Under the pieces are notes generated by a model, which worked only from the letters and a program-made list of their open reading frames with translations, was not told the origin of the DNA and searched no databases. 64,000 nt of DNA. Origin: Macrostomum hystrix (taxonomy: Eukaryota; Platyhelminthes; Macrostomidae). Below, in pieces: positions 31,600 through 44,600 of this stretch (its first letter is position 1; every line of letters starts with the position of its first letter). The translations under genes were made by a program, and so were the position numbers. The stretch lies in assembly GCA_950097015.1 (NCBI GenBank), contig CATNEN010000002.1, positions 186,001 to 250,000 on the forward strand, written 5' to 3'.

Positions 31600-32205
31600 T
31601 TTAATTAATACTTACAGTAGTATACACGCATAATCTTCACTCAATCCTAGCTGAATCTAATATACAATTTGATATTGACCAGAATTGCCGAGTCTCATAA
31701 GCAATCACGCTAGTTGAACTTTGAAGTGAAATAGTTATTAACTTGAAGAACACTTGGGTCAAGCCTTCATTTCCAGAAGCAGGATTCAGAAGCCCACACA
31801 CAATGCACCTCTAGTCTTCAATGCACAAAGCGCTGAATTGGGCGCCACAGAGAGGAAGAGAGGAGGGTGGGAGGCGAGGGAGGGACTGGACTTGCTGTGC
31901 ATTCAACTCAATCGACTTGAGAACCCCACGCCCAAAAAATCCCTAAACGCTAGCTGTCCGATGTACTCTCACTATAGAATATAGAATAGGGAGACAGAGA
32001 ATGGAGAGACTAGCGGATAATTCACAGCCTGTTGTTGTCATAAAAGCCCTAGCAAGCGGTGCTGAGTCATACGCGATTGCGGGACCGTTCACTAAGCAGG
32101 TCAATAAACAGCAAATGTTATTTTCACATTTTCTGCAACTTTTCTGCGACCAACATCGTCATGACAGACATGTAATGAAGTCATAATCCAGCAGCAAAAT
32201 AGATT
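31600..32205. other. region between divergent ALKBH7 and the tetraspan gene
   Basis: ALKBH7 (-) and the four-helix membrane protein gene (+) are divergently transcribed from this 620-bp interval, so it should hold both promoters. No TATA box or array is evident. A short frame at 31754-31984 has no recognisable motif. Confidence 0.45.
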
Positions 32206-33254
32206 ATGACACCACGCAATTTGACCCTAGCCTACGCGGCTTGTCAGATTCTGTCGGTCTGCCTGGACATTGGCGCCCTCATCGCCTCCGCGCTGGCCGC
32301 CTACGGCTCAGCGTCGGCTGGCGCGGCGGTTTGCAAGCCGGGCAGCGGGAACGAAGAAATCTGTCGATTCCCGATCTGGGCGCTGAGCGTGGCGATTGTG
32401 GGACACCTCAGTCTGCTAGCCTACAGCGTACTAGTTGTGATAGGCCCAGTGACGGCTACTCAAACTACAGCTGGTGTGCTCATCGGTGGCGCCTGTCTAG
32501 CTGCTGAACTAGCCCCTAGCATCACCATCAACGCCTGGTTTGAGACTTCGACCAACGCCGGATGGCGCGCAGGAGTAGCGCTGATGTACACAGCGGCCGT
32601 CATCAGCGCGGCACAATTATTGCTTATTTTATTATCACGGAAGTTCTTTAAGAAAACCAAGAGAAGTGGCCCTTCCAGCACTAATAATATAGCCAATAAA
32701 CCACAGATTTCCGTAGTTGAGGACAGCGTCACATTCGCGGCTACGGACGCTGATGAAGGCGGTTTCGGCTTGTCAAAACTGCGCAAATCGCTGCGAGGAA
32801 TAATGTCGTTAGGACGCAGGAAACGACTGCGGCAGGAGGCGCAGAATGAGGCCGGTAAGCTACATGCAACGGTTAAACGGGACATTCTCTAGCTCTTTGG
32901 CTCTAGCTGGCAATTGTATTGCTTCTTCTTTAAATAGCAATTTTAAAGATTCTTCAACTGGCATTCGAGAGCTACTTAATTGACATTTGTAGACCTTATT
33001 TAACAGGCAATTATCCATATTGTTTCTTTACTTTACCAGGCCAATTTTACTACTACGAGTGTATTTTTCTTCTTGCATAAATCAGTGGACGGCAAAACAG
33101 GTGCCTTAAAATACTTCAAGTTCTAGATTGGCACCCTTTGAGTTGCAAATAAAACACCAAACCATTGTGCAGACCAGTATCCGCAACCGTACAGCACTGA
33201 TGATGCCAGTCCATACGCTGTTTCCAACGTATTTGGCATGAGAGACCAACAGAT

Positions 33255-33319
<65 letters not shown>

Positions 33320-33498
33320 GGCAACAACAACAATCGTTCGACGACAACCATTATCATCAGCCGTATTATGGATCGACTACTACAGACGATGCCGCCGTCA
33401 GCAATGCGGCCTTCGTCATTACCGAGGAGGTGGAGGTCCAAGAAAAAGCACGACAAGGCAACAGAGGGGTCTGGCCATACAGTACGACGGAAATTTGA
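32206..33498 (+). CDS. four-helix membrane protein with polyQ cytoplasmic tail
   Basis: Exon 1 is 32206-32854 and exon 2 is 33173-33498. The donor GCCG|GTAAGC and acceptor TTGTGCAG join in frame to give 324 aa. Without splicing the frame would end at 32892. Four hydrophobic segments lie at about residues 8-33, 57-82, 88-110 and 121-143, with C43 and C53 in the first loop as in claudin/PMP22-like tetraspans, though their signature tryptophan motif is absent. A basic patch (KFFKKTKR) follows the last helix. The cytoplasmic tail has KSLRGIMSLGRRKRLRQ, then 20 consecutive CAG codons (33259-33318), QQQ, a His/Tyr patch and an acidic VITEEVEV segment. I do not recognise the family. Its 3' end converges with ASF1. 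Confidence 0.65.
33259..33318 (+). repeat. uninterrupted (CAG)20 in a coding exon
   Basis: Twenty pure CAG triplets, flanked by CAA codons on both sides, encode the polyglutamine tract of the four-helix membrane protein. Pure CAG, unlike mixed CAG/CAA, is prone to length change. Confidence 0.95.
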
Positions 33499-33777
33499 GC
33501 CTTGGTAACTAATTACAATAAGTACACCGTGCATCGGGAGAACTCTATGTCATTGTGAAGCCTTAATCCTAAAGTCCAAATGCCATTCCCCATTTCAAAA
33601 CACAATGTCTCACTTATCACGCAATTTTCTAATCTTAATATCATTGCTAAAATGCTGCCTATATTATATTATTTTTTACTAATAATTAAGGTCATTGCAA
33701 AGGTTGAGATTACTATCCAAAAAATAAATTGCGAGAACCTACCTTATGTTCGAATGTATTACTTTATTTATAATAAG

Positions 33778-33783
33778 AATAAA
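33778..33783 (+). promoter_or_regulatory. poly(A) signal of the four-helix protein gene
   Basis: AATAAA in GAATAAATAAAAG, about 280 bp after the stop codon. Confidence 0.5.
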
Positions 33784-33934
33784 TAAAAGTCGAGCGAATT
33801 GTTGAAACGATTAGCAAACGATTATATTTTTATAACTTAAATTATAGACATTTTTAATAGTTGAAACAGCGATACTACTATTAGTACTATACCTCGAAAA
33901 AAAACATTTTTTAAATACGAAAGCCGAATTAGCT

Positions 33935-33940
33935 TTTATT
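33935..33940 (-). promoter_or_regulatory. poly(A) signal of ASF1
   Basis: AATAAA on the minus strand (TTTATT on plus), about 280 bp after the ASF1 stop. The two convergent genes would then end about 150 bp apart without overlap. Confidence 0.5.
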
Positions 33941-34220
33941 AGACAGCAAAAGACAAACACTTAATATTCATGCTAAATAAATGCGCCGTGTGCATGCAAT
34001 TTGCTAATTGTGAGCATGTTACAGAATTATAACAAAACTAAATACTTTTTTGAGTGAATTTACTGATCTAATGTGTTACAAAACGTTAAGAAATCACTTG
34101 TAAATATATGTCCCGTGCGAAAGTTCAGCTTATGAAAATTGCATATAGGACGATAAATGGTTTAGATTTAAATAGCACACAGTTGCAAACCAAGCAAAAT
34201 AGTTATTTAGTTATAACAGA

Positions 34221-37200
34221 TTATGAAGCGCTGACTGCAGCAGCGGTTGCGGCGGAGGTTGGGTCATAGTTTTCTTTGGCACTGGCCTTGCCGTTAACAG
34301 CAGCATGATCACCATTGTCGGTTGGAGCTGCTGCTGTTGCTGCTGCTGCTGCTGTTGCTGTTTTGTGCACAGCGCCAGACATAGCCGTCTGACTGTCCAT
34401 TGACAACGGCGGCTGCTGATGTTGCAAATCAGTGGACGATTGACTGAGAGGTTGCTGCTGCTGCTGTGGAGCCTGACGCGAATTGAAGATTACACAAAGA
34501 CACTTAATGCACTTCTGACACTCCCGATTCATTCCTGACACACCTGATTCATTCCTGACACACCTGATTCATTCCTGACACACCTGATTCATTCCTGACA
34601 CACCTGATTCATTCCTGACACACCTGATTCATTCCTGACGCACCTGTTTTATTTCTGACTCACCTGATTAATTTCTGACATACCTGATGCATTCCTAACA
34701 TACCTGATTCATTCCTGACACACCTGACTCATTCCTGACACACCTGATTCATCCCTGACACACCTGATTCATTCCTGACACACCTGATTCATTTCTGACA
34801 CACCTGATTCATTCCTGACACACCTGATTCATTCCTGACACACCTGATTCATTCCTGACATACCTGATTCATCCCTGACACACCTGATTCATTCCTGACA
34901 CACCTGATTCATTTCTGACACACCTAATTCATCCCTGACATACCTGACTCATTCCTGACACACCTGATTCATTCCTGACACAACTCATTCTTCCTTGAGA
35001 CACCTTATTCATTCCTAAAATACCTGATTCATTTCTGACACACCTGATGCATTCCTAACATACCTGATTCATTCCTGACACACCTGATTCATTCCTGACG
35101 CACCTGTTTTATTTCTGACACACCTGATTAATTCCTGACACACCTGATTCATCCCTGACATACCTGATGCATTCCTGAAACACCTGATTCATCCCTTACA
35201 TACGTGATGCATTTATTTCAGAAAATCAATCGCTTTCTGATTTACCACCATCACCTTCTATATCTTACCTGCTGTTCGCTAGCCATCGACTGATCATCCA
35301 AAACGATAGACGGGACAACCTCGAGCGCAGCAGAGGCAACAGTCGTAGACGTAGCAGCAACAGCAGCAGCAACAGCAGCTGCGGCGGCCGCGGCGGCAAA
35401 CGACGGATCGCCGGCCGCAATGGCACTCTCGCCCCAGTCAATACCGCGCCTAGTGATGCGAGGATTATCGGCTAGGATGTGTCTGGCCAGCTTGTCGTAC
35501 TGCGGCCTGTCTGGCGGCGTCTCGCGCAATTGCTCGTCCGAGTACTCGTTGTTGACGTAGTAGCCGACTCTGATGAACTCCTGCGGTGCCGCGAGATTGA
35601 CAAATTAGTTTCTGTCTAACACCTATTACTTTGTATAATAAGTCTATCTAACAGCTTGTTTTCTATAAAACCGGTAGTAACTTGCCTAACAAGTTTTTTG
35701 TTAGTAATCTAGTAGTTGCCTATTTTACGTCGGTATTTGTCAAACAGGTAGTTTTCTATCTAACACCCAGTTCTTTGTCTAACAGGCAGTTTTTTATTTA
35801 ACACCCAGTTCTTTGTCTAACAGGTAGTTTTCTATCTAACACCCAGTTCTTTGTCTAACAGGCAGTTTTTTATTTAACACCAAGTTCTTTGTCTAACAGG
35901 TAGTTTTCTATTTAACACCCAGTTCTTTGTCTAACAGGCAGTTTTCTATTTAACACCCAGTTCTTTGTCTAACAGGTAGTTTTCTATTTAACACCCAGTT
36001 CTTTGTCTAACAGGTAGTTTTCTATTTAACACCCAGTTCTATGTCTATCAGGTAGTTTTCTATTTAACACCCAGTTCTTTGTCTAACAGGCAGTTTTCTA
36101 TTTAACACCCAGTTCTTTGTCTAACAGGTAGTTTTCTATTTAACACCCAGTTCTTTGTCTAACAGGTAGTTTTCTATTTAACACCCAGTTCTTTGTCTAA
36201 CAGGCAGTTTTCTATTTAACACCCAGTTCTTTGTCTAACAGGCAGTTTTCTATTTAACACCCAGTTCTTTGTCTAACAGGCAGTTTTCTATTTAACACCC
36301 AGTTCTTTGTCTAACAGGCAGTTTTCTATTTAACACCCAGTTCTTTGTCTATCAGGTAGTTTTCTATTTAACACCCAGTTCTTTGTCTAACAGGTAGTTT
36401 TCTATTTAACACCCAGTTCTATGTCTATCAGGTAGTTTTCTATTTAACACCCAGTTCTTTGTCTAACAGGCAGTTTTCTATTTAACACCCAGTTCTTTGT
36501 CTATCAGGTAGTTAGCTATTTAACACCAAGTTCTTTGTCTAACAGGCAGTTTTCTATTTTAACACCCAGTTCTTTGTCTAACAGGCAGTTTTCTATTTAA
36601 CACCCAGTTCTTTGTCTAACAGGCAGTTTTCTATTTAACACCCAGTTCTTTGTCTAACAGGCAGTTTTCTATTTAACACCCAGTTATTTGTCTAACAGGC
36701 AGTTTTCTATTTAACACCCAGTTCTTTGTCTAACAGGCAGTTTTCTATTTAACACCCAGTTCTTTGTCTAACAGGCAGTTTTCTATTTAACACCCAGTTC
36801 TTTGTCTAACAGGCAGTTTTCTATTTAACACCCAGTTCTTTGTCTAACAGGTAGTTTTCTATTTAACACCCAGTTCTTTGTCTAACAGGCAGTTTTCTAT
36901 TTAACACCAAGTTCTTTGTCTATCAGGTAGTTAGCTATTTAACACCCAGTTCTTTGTCTAACAGGCAGTTTTCTATTTAACACCAAGTTCTTTGTCTAAC
37001 AGGCAGTTTTCTATTTAACACCCAGTTCTTTGTCTAACAGGCAGTTTTCTATTTAACACCCAGTTCTTTGTCTAACAGGTAGTTTTCTATTTAACACCCA
37101 GTTCTTTGTCTAACAGGCAGTTTTCTATTTAACACCAAGTTCTTTGTCTATCAGGTAGTTAGCTATTTAACACCCAGTTCTTTGTCTAACAGGCAGTTTT

Positions 37201-38046
37201 CTATTTAACACCCAGTTCTTTGTCTAACAGGCAGTTTTTTATTTAACACCCAGTTCTTTGTCTAACAGGCAGTTTTCTATTTAACACCAAGTTCTTTGTC
37301 TATCAGGTAGTTAGCTATTTAACACCCAGTTCTTTGTCTAACAGGCAGTTTTCTATTTAACACCAAGTTCTTTGTCTATCAGGTAGTTAGCTATTTAACA
37401 CCAAGTTCTTTGTCTAACAGGCAGTTTTCTATTTTAACACCCAGTTCTTTGTCTAACAGGCAGTTTTCTATTTTAACACCCAGTTCTATGTCTAACAGGT
37501 AGTTAGCTATTTAACACCCAGTTCTATGTCTAACAGGTAGTTAGCTATTTAACACCCAGTTCTTTGTCTATCAGGTAGTTAGCTATTTAACACCCAGTTC
37601 TTTGTCTATCAGGTAGTTAGCTATTTAACACCCAGTTCTTTGTCTAACAGGCAGTTTTCTTTTTAACGCCAAGTTCTTTGTCTAACAGGCAGTTTTTTAT
37701 TTAACGCCCAGTTCTATGTTGATTCGACACTCACCTGATCGCGATACAGGCAGGCAACAATGACAACAGTCACGCCCACTGCGTCCTCAACAGGTATGAC
37801 GTCAGTGTTGGGCGGCCCGGCCTCGAATATAAACTGATGCTTGCCAACTGGCACCGGGCCAACTAAGATGGAGTCCAGTGTCTGATCCAGTGACATGTTG
37901 TAGGCGCTGGACACATAGATCAGGCGCCATTCCAAATCTTCTTCAAGCGGTTCGTAGCATTCGAATGTGATTTTAAATCGAAATGGGCTAAGAAAACTAG
38001 CCTGAGTGTCAAGCACCTCCATATTGGATATGTTTACTTTGGCCAT
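34221..38046 (-). CDS. ASF1: histone H3-H4 chaperone ASF1
   Basis: Exons 38046-37735, 35580-35269 and 34472-34221 on the minus strand, all phase 0, encode 291 aa. Residues 1-155 align without gaps to human ASF1A: MAKVNISNMEVLD, ITFECYEPLEEDLEW, LDSILVGPVPVGKHQFIFEA, DAVGVTVV, then across the first junction EFIRVGYYVNNEY. Residues that contact H3 in the human protein are kept (D54, D88, V94 by direct alignment). ASF1 hands H3-H4 to CAF-1 and HIRA during replication-coupled and independent nucleosome assembly. The C-terminal tail is unusual: long alanine runs in exon 2, Gln-rich and Ala-rich runs in exon 3, and it is about 85 residues longer than human. Both introns consist largely of minisatellites with different units. 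Confidence 0.97.
34512..35214 (-). repeat. 20-bp minisatellite filling ASF1 intron 2
   Basis: On the sense (minus) strand the unit is CAGGTGTGTCAGGAATGAAT, about 35 copies, within a 796-bp intron (34473-35268). Each unit carries a CAG|GTGTGT sequence that resembles a 5' splice site. Units are most divergent near 34980-35040 and at the left end, and some recur as blocks (TGATGCATTCCTAACATACC at 34686 and 35045). Confidence 0.95.
35610..37722 (-). repeat. 38-bp minisatellite filling ASF1 intron 1
   Basis: On the plus strand the unit is TTCTTTGTCTAACAGGCAG followed by TTTTCTATTTAACACCCAG, about 52 copies. The last recognisable unit ends about 15 bp from the exon 1 donor (37733). On the acceptor side decayed units continue to about 35610, so nearly the whole 2154-bp intron is array. 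Variants GGTAGTTAGC and CTATCAGG cluster at about 150-190 bp spacing (36905-37660). It contains the TCTAACAGG core shared with other arrays in the window. Confidence 0.96.
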
Positions 38047-38049
38047 TGC

Positions 38050-41000
38050 TGGTTTTAATGCTGGATTAAACTTTGTAGAGCCCAGTTAGCTAGGGAGTGG
38101 CAACGGTTGACTGTTTTGAGCAACAAATTGAGAAGAAAAAAGGGTAGAAAAAATGGTAGTTGGAGATCTAACTATTAAGAGACAAAATTTAAAGCATAAA
38201 ATGCTACACTCAAAAAACTTGCTTCGAATCAGTGCTAAATATAGTGCTAAAAAGTTGTTTAAGGTATAGGAATACTTGGAAAATCATAAATAAACATTGC
38301 AAACCAATGTTACTTTAAACAGTGTTTTGACAATTTCGAAATAACTGTATTGAATATTGATCAAAGCAATATACTTTTAAATGTAATGATGTGCTCCATA
38401 TTTGCTTTCAGCTCTTAATAAATTGATTACTGCCAAATAAGCCCAATCAAAGTACAAGCCTGCATGACCAAGTGGCCTAGTTTTTGTCTAATCATTCAGT
38501 TTTATGCTTTTTCTGGACTATCGGACCAATTTGTTCAGTTATTGTAAGGCTTTAAAGTCTGGGGGAAAAATTGGACAAAGACCAATGAAGACTGAACAAT
38601 TTTCTCAGAATCAGTCTGGATTAAAAATTGAATGGATTCCAGCTCAGTTTCAGATGAAGCGACCAATTTTGTTCCAGATTTTTGTCTAGATTTCCACCAG
38701 AATCTTATCTAGGGTGCAATTGAGTAGCTTTAAACTGTGGTATAATAACTGAAACTGGTTTAAACTGGGCAGCTTAAAGTGAAATAAAGAAAAAAATTAA
38801 GCAATATAATTTTTTGCTAGCTTTAAAAAACTTTAGTTTTTATAGTTTAAACCAAAATAAATTAATGTCAACATATATTTTTTTAAAACTTTTATTTTTT
38901 AGTCAGTGTAGACTGCTTTTAAGGGAAAATATGCTAAATATATTTAAAAAATTGAAAATAAGTAAAAAATATAACTCAAGAAAACATTTAACATAGAAAC
39001 CCAAAAATATCATTTGAATTAAATTCACTATTAGTGGAACTCTAATGAGCGAAAAAATTAGGAAAAATGGAAAAAGGATAAAAAACAATACTATGTTCTG
39101 ATGAAATAAAGGATCCATAAATTTTATGTTAAGAAAATAAAGCCTACTATCAATAGAAATAAGATAATATTTACTTTACAAAAAGTGTTTATAGACTACA
39201 ATTAGTGCAAGAACAAAAAAGTTATACAGTGCCAAAATTTGTTATTTTTTTAAAGTATTTGCTGTGTGATCAAAATTTAGAAAAAACTACCTTACATAGA
39301 ACTTAAAAATTTTACTAATGCATTGATACTGAAATAAACAAATTAAAAATTAAAAAATAGGATATAAAAATCTATATTAGCAATTCTTTTTTAGTAAAAG
39401 ACTTTTTTACTTTGAATTTTTTGGTTGAAATTTTCTTCTTATTTTTTCAATTATTGTTTATAGTGTTTTCCAAGTGTATCCCATTAAAATTTTTCATAGA
39501 ATTTTATGTAGAATATTATATACTCAAACCTTTTTATTTTCATTTAGTGGAATATCCCAGAAACATGTTTCTGTAATGTACACCCTTTACACATTTCAGA
39601 TGGCTTTTGCAATTGACTGTAAATAGTAAAATGATGTCTATGTGATGTCTATTTGTTAAGCTATGGAATAGCCTATATGGCTTTGCCACATCTTTAAAGG
39701 CAAAAGAGTTTTATATTGTAAACAAATAAACATGTCTGGTCAGGATAGTAATCCTATTCAATGTAAAATTGAACTTTAATACTTTAATACTGAGTGTTAA
39801 TAGAAGATATATATAGGCCTATTCCATAGTGTAGATAACGAAAAAATGAACTTTATGCTTTTGGAATTTAAAAAAATAATAATAATAAAGTTATTGCAAT
39901 TTTTTTGTTTTCCAAGTCAAATCTATCCGATCATCTGGATCACAGTCCCTTATGGGAAAAATACAATACAAAAACAGAAAACAACTAAAATGTTGATCAA
40001 AAATTTGTTATAACTTTTTTATTACTTGACCAATTTTGATGAGTGAGGTGTCTTTTAACTCAGACAAGCAAGATCTGTAACACAAGAAAAGCAAAATTAT
40101 GGAATTTTTTTTTATTTCTCACTGGAGCCCTTACTATTGGGTCAGTACAGACACAAAATTTCAAAATAATTGCTCTGTATTCCAACAAAGTTAACTATGT
40201 CGGAGCTTTTTTAAATGTTTAAAATGCATAAAAAGTGTATATTACACATTTTATATTATTCACTTAGAATAGAATTCTGTAAATGTAAATGAGATAAAAA
40301 TTGAATGAAAAATTAGCTATATTATACCAGATATTATATATACATATTTTATTATACTAGCTAGGCCTTGTAGATATTTAAAAGCCAGGGACTAGGCCTA
40401 CTTAAACAAACTACTACTTAAAATACTTAAACGGTAGTTTAAGTAGTCCCTGTCAAAAGACTATTTTAAGTTTTTAACTGAAATATTTTACCGTTTTATT
40501 TGATGTAGTGACCATAATATGATCACTTACCTTCGTATTTTTCGTCTAAAATAGTCCCTGTAGTTAGTGGTCAAGAATAAAGCGTTTTGAAACGTTTTAA
40601 TAGCCTCTGCAAAATAGTAGGGCCTACACGTACTACGGAGAACTAAATTATAGTTGCGTACGAACTTTCTTAGAACTGGTTCAACAAAACATTTTTTAAC
40701 AAAACTAAAAAGTTTATATTTGATATATACTTTAAAAGCTATTACTTTGTATTTGAATATTTTAGAGCTACTTTTTTAATATCTGATGTATAAGTACGAA
40801 CATAAAAATATTTTATTTCGATGGTAAGCAATATCTGTTTAACTTGGCTTTCCACAACTCAATTTATTTTGTAGTTTTCCACTCGTTTTTTTCTATTAAA
40901 TGTAAAAACCAATGCTAAGTGGTTCTCTACGTGTTATTACTGGTATTCGATAGCTCTTAAAGACAGAAAAATCATGTCATTACCTTCAATTCACTGGTTA

Positions 41001-41670
41001 TCTTCTATTGCAGAAGATTCTGTTGAACAACTTAAGAGGTAGAGTGAAGCCGAATCAGATTTCATGTATATTTGACTTGATAATAACAGCTCTTTCAGTT
41101 TTGCCAACAACTGCTTATCTTTATGAAAAGTGCGCAAATCGTTTTTGATTTTGATATGTACGCGGATAGCCCTCCATGTATTCAATTGCCAATATTTTAT
41201 GTGCTTTATAAGAATATCTAATAATAATGCAGAAATAAAATGCAGTGCAGTCTAGCTATTTAATCAACAGAGAATATTATTTTATTTACTTGTCATAGAT
41301 TTTTAAATAATGGTGCGCAGAACTTTCTCTCAATATGAACTTCGAAAAGACACTTAAATTTTGACTTTGTAAAAAAAACTACCATACGCGAACGTAGGTT
41401 AAATTTAAACACAGCCAAATCATGGTGCCGACTTTAGCTTTAATTGTGTAAATTGAAGCGCTATAAAATAAATTGTCCTGCTAAGTGGTGCAATTTATTT
41501 TCCTGGGTCGATATTCGAACATCCGACCTTTCATTCAGAAGTCCGAAGCTGAAATCTCCATATGTTGCTTTTTGTTTCAAATGCACAGCATGACTACTGG
41601 CTCACCTTGTCACAATGCTGCAAATTAATTGAAATTATTTAATCGACTTAAACAATTGTTAACTTTCCAG
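38050..41670. other. AT-rich interval between ASF1 and the kelch gene
   Basis: Divergent ASF1 (-) and kelch (+) genes flank 3.6 kb that is very AT-rich with no array, no clear transposon and no recognised gene. Near 41505-41560 a decayed tRNA-like segment (ATTCGAACATCCGACC on plus) looks like the head of SINE family A. The missing first exon(s) of the kelch gene should lie here or be non-coding. Confidence 0.45.
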
Positions 41671-44600
41671 GCACAACACAGCCGTCACAGAAACTAGAAA
41701 CAATGATCTCTACCTGCATGGTGGCTTTAAACTGTCTAAGGTACTGTTATCCTTTTATACGAATTGAATTTTTTAACAATCACTCGCTTTCATTACAAAA
41801 AATTCTGAATTCTGGTCAATTAACTAAAACCGTTTCAGTCAGGGAAAAAAATAGCATTCTATAGCGACATCTGGAAAATATCAGGTGAAACTTAGAGAAA
41901 CTGTGTTTCAAGATGTTTAACAAGTGTTGATTGACTAAGACATACTCGTAAATAGCTAGTATAATAAATAAATTATATTTCAGTACAAGACAGCCAACGA
42001 TTAAAATGCGTGAAGATCTCAAGCGGGCATGGAGATGTGCCAGAAGCGCGCGCCTATCACCACTTACAGTGAGTTTCGGCTGTCGAGTCACAATTTAGCA
42101 TTCTAGCTTATAAGTATTTAAATTGAAATAAATAAATGAAATTTAACACTCGACAGCCTATTCGAGAATCTGCTCATTCTATTTGGCGGCAAGAGCAACT
42201 TAAATGAGACCACTTGCATTCCGGGCACGTATCAGTTTGATATACGTAAGTCGAATTGACCCTGCATTTGACTACGTAGAACGTCCCTTTCTTTCTTTCA
42301 TAAGATCGAAATTTCACAACGTCCAAAAGTTTCTCTGAAGTTTCGAATATTTTAATTGAAGCTTAGCGAAATTTCGGGTTTGTGAAAGTTCCACGAATAA
42401 TGAGTGTGTGTCCAAACGCCTCAAACGCCTCAAACTTCAAATAAAGTGGTCCGCAAGTGGACTCACGTGAAGGCTACTGGCGAGGAGCCGGAGCAACTCT
42501 ACAGCACCAGCAACATGATCGAATCTCAACTGGTCATATTCGGCGGCCATAGCAACGGAGTCCTTAGCAACGCTACGCACGTCTACGACATCCTGGCGCA
42601 GCACTGGCATCGGGCCACAGTCAGCGGGGCGCCGCTGTCGCCGCGTTGCGAGCACGCGGCGGCAGCCATCGGCCAGAAGCTCTTCATCTTCGGTGGTACA
42701 GGCGGTCAGGGCTGCTTCTACAATGATCTGCATCAGCTTGATACAGGTGAGTACAGTGAGTACTCTGTATTAGCAGGCACCCTAAAGCACACGTCTCGCA
42801 ACATAAAGGACCGATCGTTTTTTTAAAGTTGAACGGCCTTTTTTAGGTCCAGCTAGCCAAATGCACTATTACGATTTCATATTCTAATCTCGCTACTAAC
42901 AGTAGACCAACACGTTCTGCCTCTGATCCGCAGCCACCCTCCAGTGGTCGCGCGTGCCCGTCGAAGGCCACCTGCTGCCGATGCCTCGTGCCGGCCACAG
43001 CCTGACCGCCCACCAGTCCAAGGACCTGTTCCTGTTTGGCGGCTACAACGACTGCGTCTTCCCGGACGGCGGCCCAGTCCAGGAGCCGCTGATGAAGTTC
43101 AGCCTTTACCGTCAAGTGTGGAAGGTGCCGTCGGCTTTGCCAGTGTCGGGCGGCCAGCCGGAGAATGTGATCCACCACAGCGCCTGGATTCACAGGCACA
43201 TGTGCTACATATTCGGCGGCGCCGGCCTGGAGGACAGCGCCTGCCTCATCCGCATCTTCCGCATCATCAATCCGAAGAAGCGAAAAGGTATAGCGATATA
43301 GGGGGGTAGCGAGGCGAGGGCAGCCACCCTGTGGCGCTCCCCTTAATCGGCTGATGAAACTCTGCGGCGCAGCTTCCTGGTAGTGGCGCCGACAAAAGCC
43401 TAGCCCACCCTAGACAAAAATCCTGGCTTCGCCACTGAAGCGATTGAGCTACAGCGGTCGGGAGTTCGAATCCTAGCAAATGGAAAATCAAGTGCTTTAT
43501 TCACTAAGAGCTTCGGTTAGCTAGCCTGTATAATTAAGGGGTCGGTGGCGGAGCGCATTTCGGAGGGCGCAGCCTCGGAGAGAAGGCTTGGGGGCTTGTC
43601 GTGCACTTTATGCCCTTGAGAGCCAACCTGCAAGGCACAGTGGCAGTGTTCAGGGTCTCAAGATGAGAAAGTCAGGGCAGATGTACACACCTGTGTGAGC
43701 GTATGCTCAGGAGTCAGCGAAATGGGCAGAATTGCCTCCTCGCTGGCTGCGGGTCTAGTGTCACCAAATGATGTGCCATTGCCCGCAGCCCTCCTGCAAT
43801 TATTAGTATTATTATTATTATCATTATTATTACTAATATTATTATTATTAGATCCTCCTCGTTTTATTGGCGCAATATTAAATTTCTATAAGAATACCTC
43901 TAAAATAACGATGATTCTAGCAACGTGCTTTCCAATTCACCCCAAATTAATTTAAATTTCTCGACATAAACAACACTCCAGAGTATCTAGCCGCTCTGAA
44001 CCAGTGCGAAACTGAGGAAGAACTCGAGTGGGATTCCGAGGTAATAATTTCGGCGAATTCCAGTTTTTTTTGTTTTTCTTTCCTTTCACGATTATAATCG
44101 ATTTGCTTACTTACGGTAGTACGAGTATAAGCCTTATCATTTGATTGCACTCCGCAGGCGCACGGTCAGCACTCTCTGTCCAGAATGAGCAGCGCGCGTT
44201 CTAGTGCTCACCTAAGCCTCAACCAGAGACCATTCAGCGTGGTGAGTCACAGACAACCCCTATGAGTTAAAATTTTCCTTTGATGCACCGCTACTTTCAC
44301 TTGATCCGCCTCAATCAGCTCGAGGTTTTCGCCGCTACTTTCACTTGATCAGGTAGTTTCCTTTGATGTGCCGCTATCTTCACTTAATCAGGTAGTTTCC
44401 TTTGAAGTGCCGCTATCTTCACTTGATTAGGTAGTTTTCCTTTGATGTGCCGCTATCTTCACTTGATCAGGTAGTTTTCCTTTGATGTGCCGCTATCTTC
44501 ACTTGATCAGGTAGTTTCCTTTGAAGTGCCGCTATCTTCACTTGATCAGGTAGTTTCCTTTGAAGTGCCGCTATCTTCACTTGATCATGTAGATTCCTTT

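Noticed and set aside
32460..32885. Antisense 141-codon frame over the four-helix protein gene
   Set aside because: Shadow of the real plus-strand exon, whose splicing and hydrophobic pattern are coherent.
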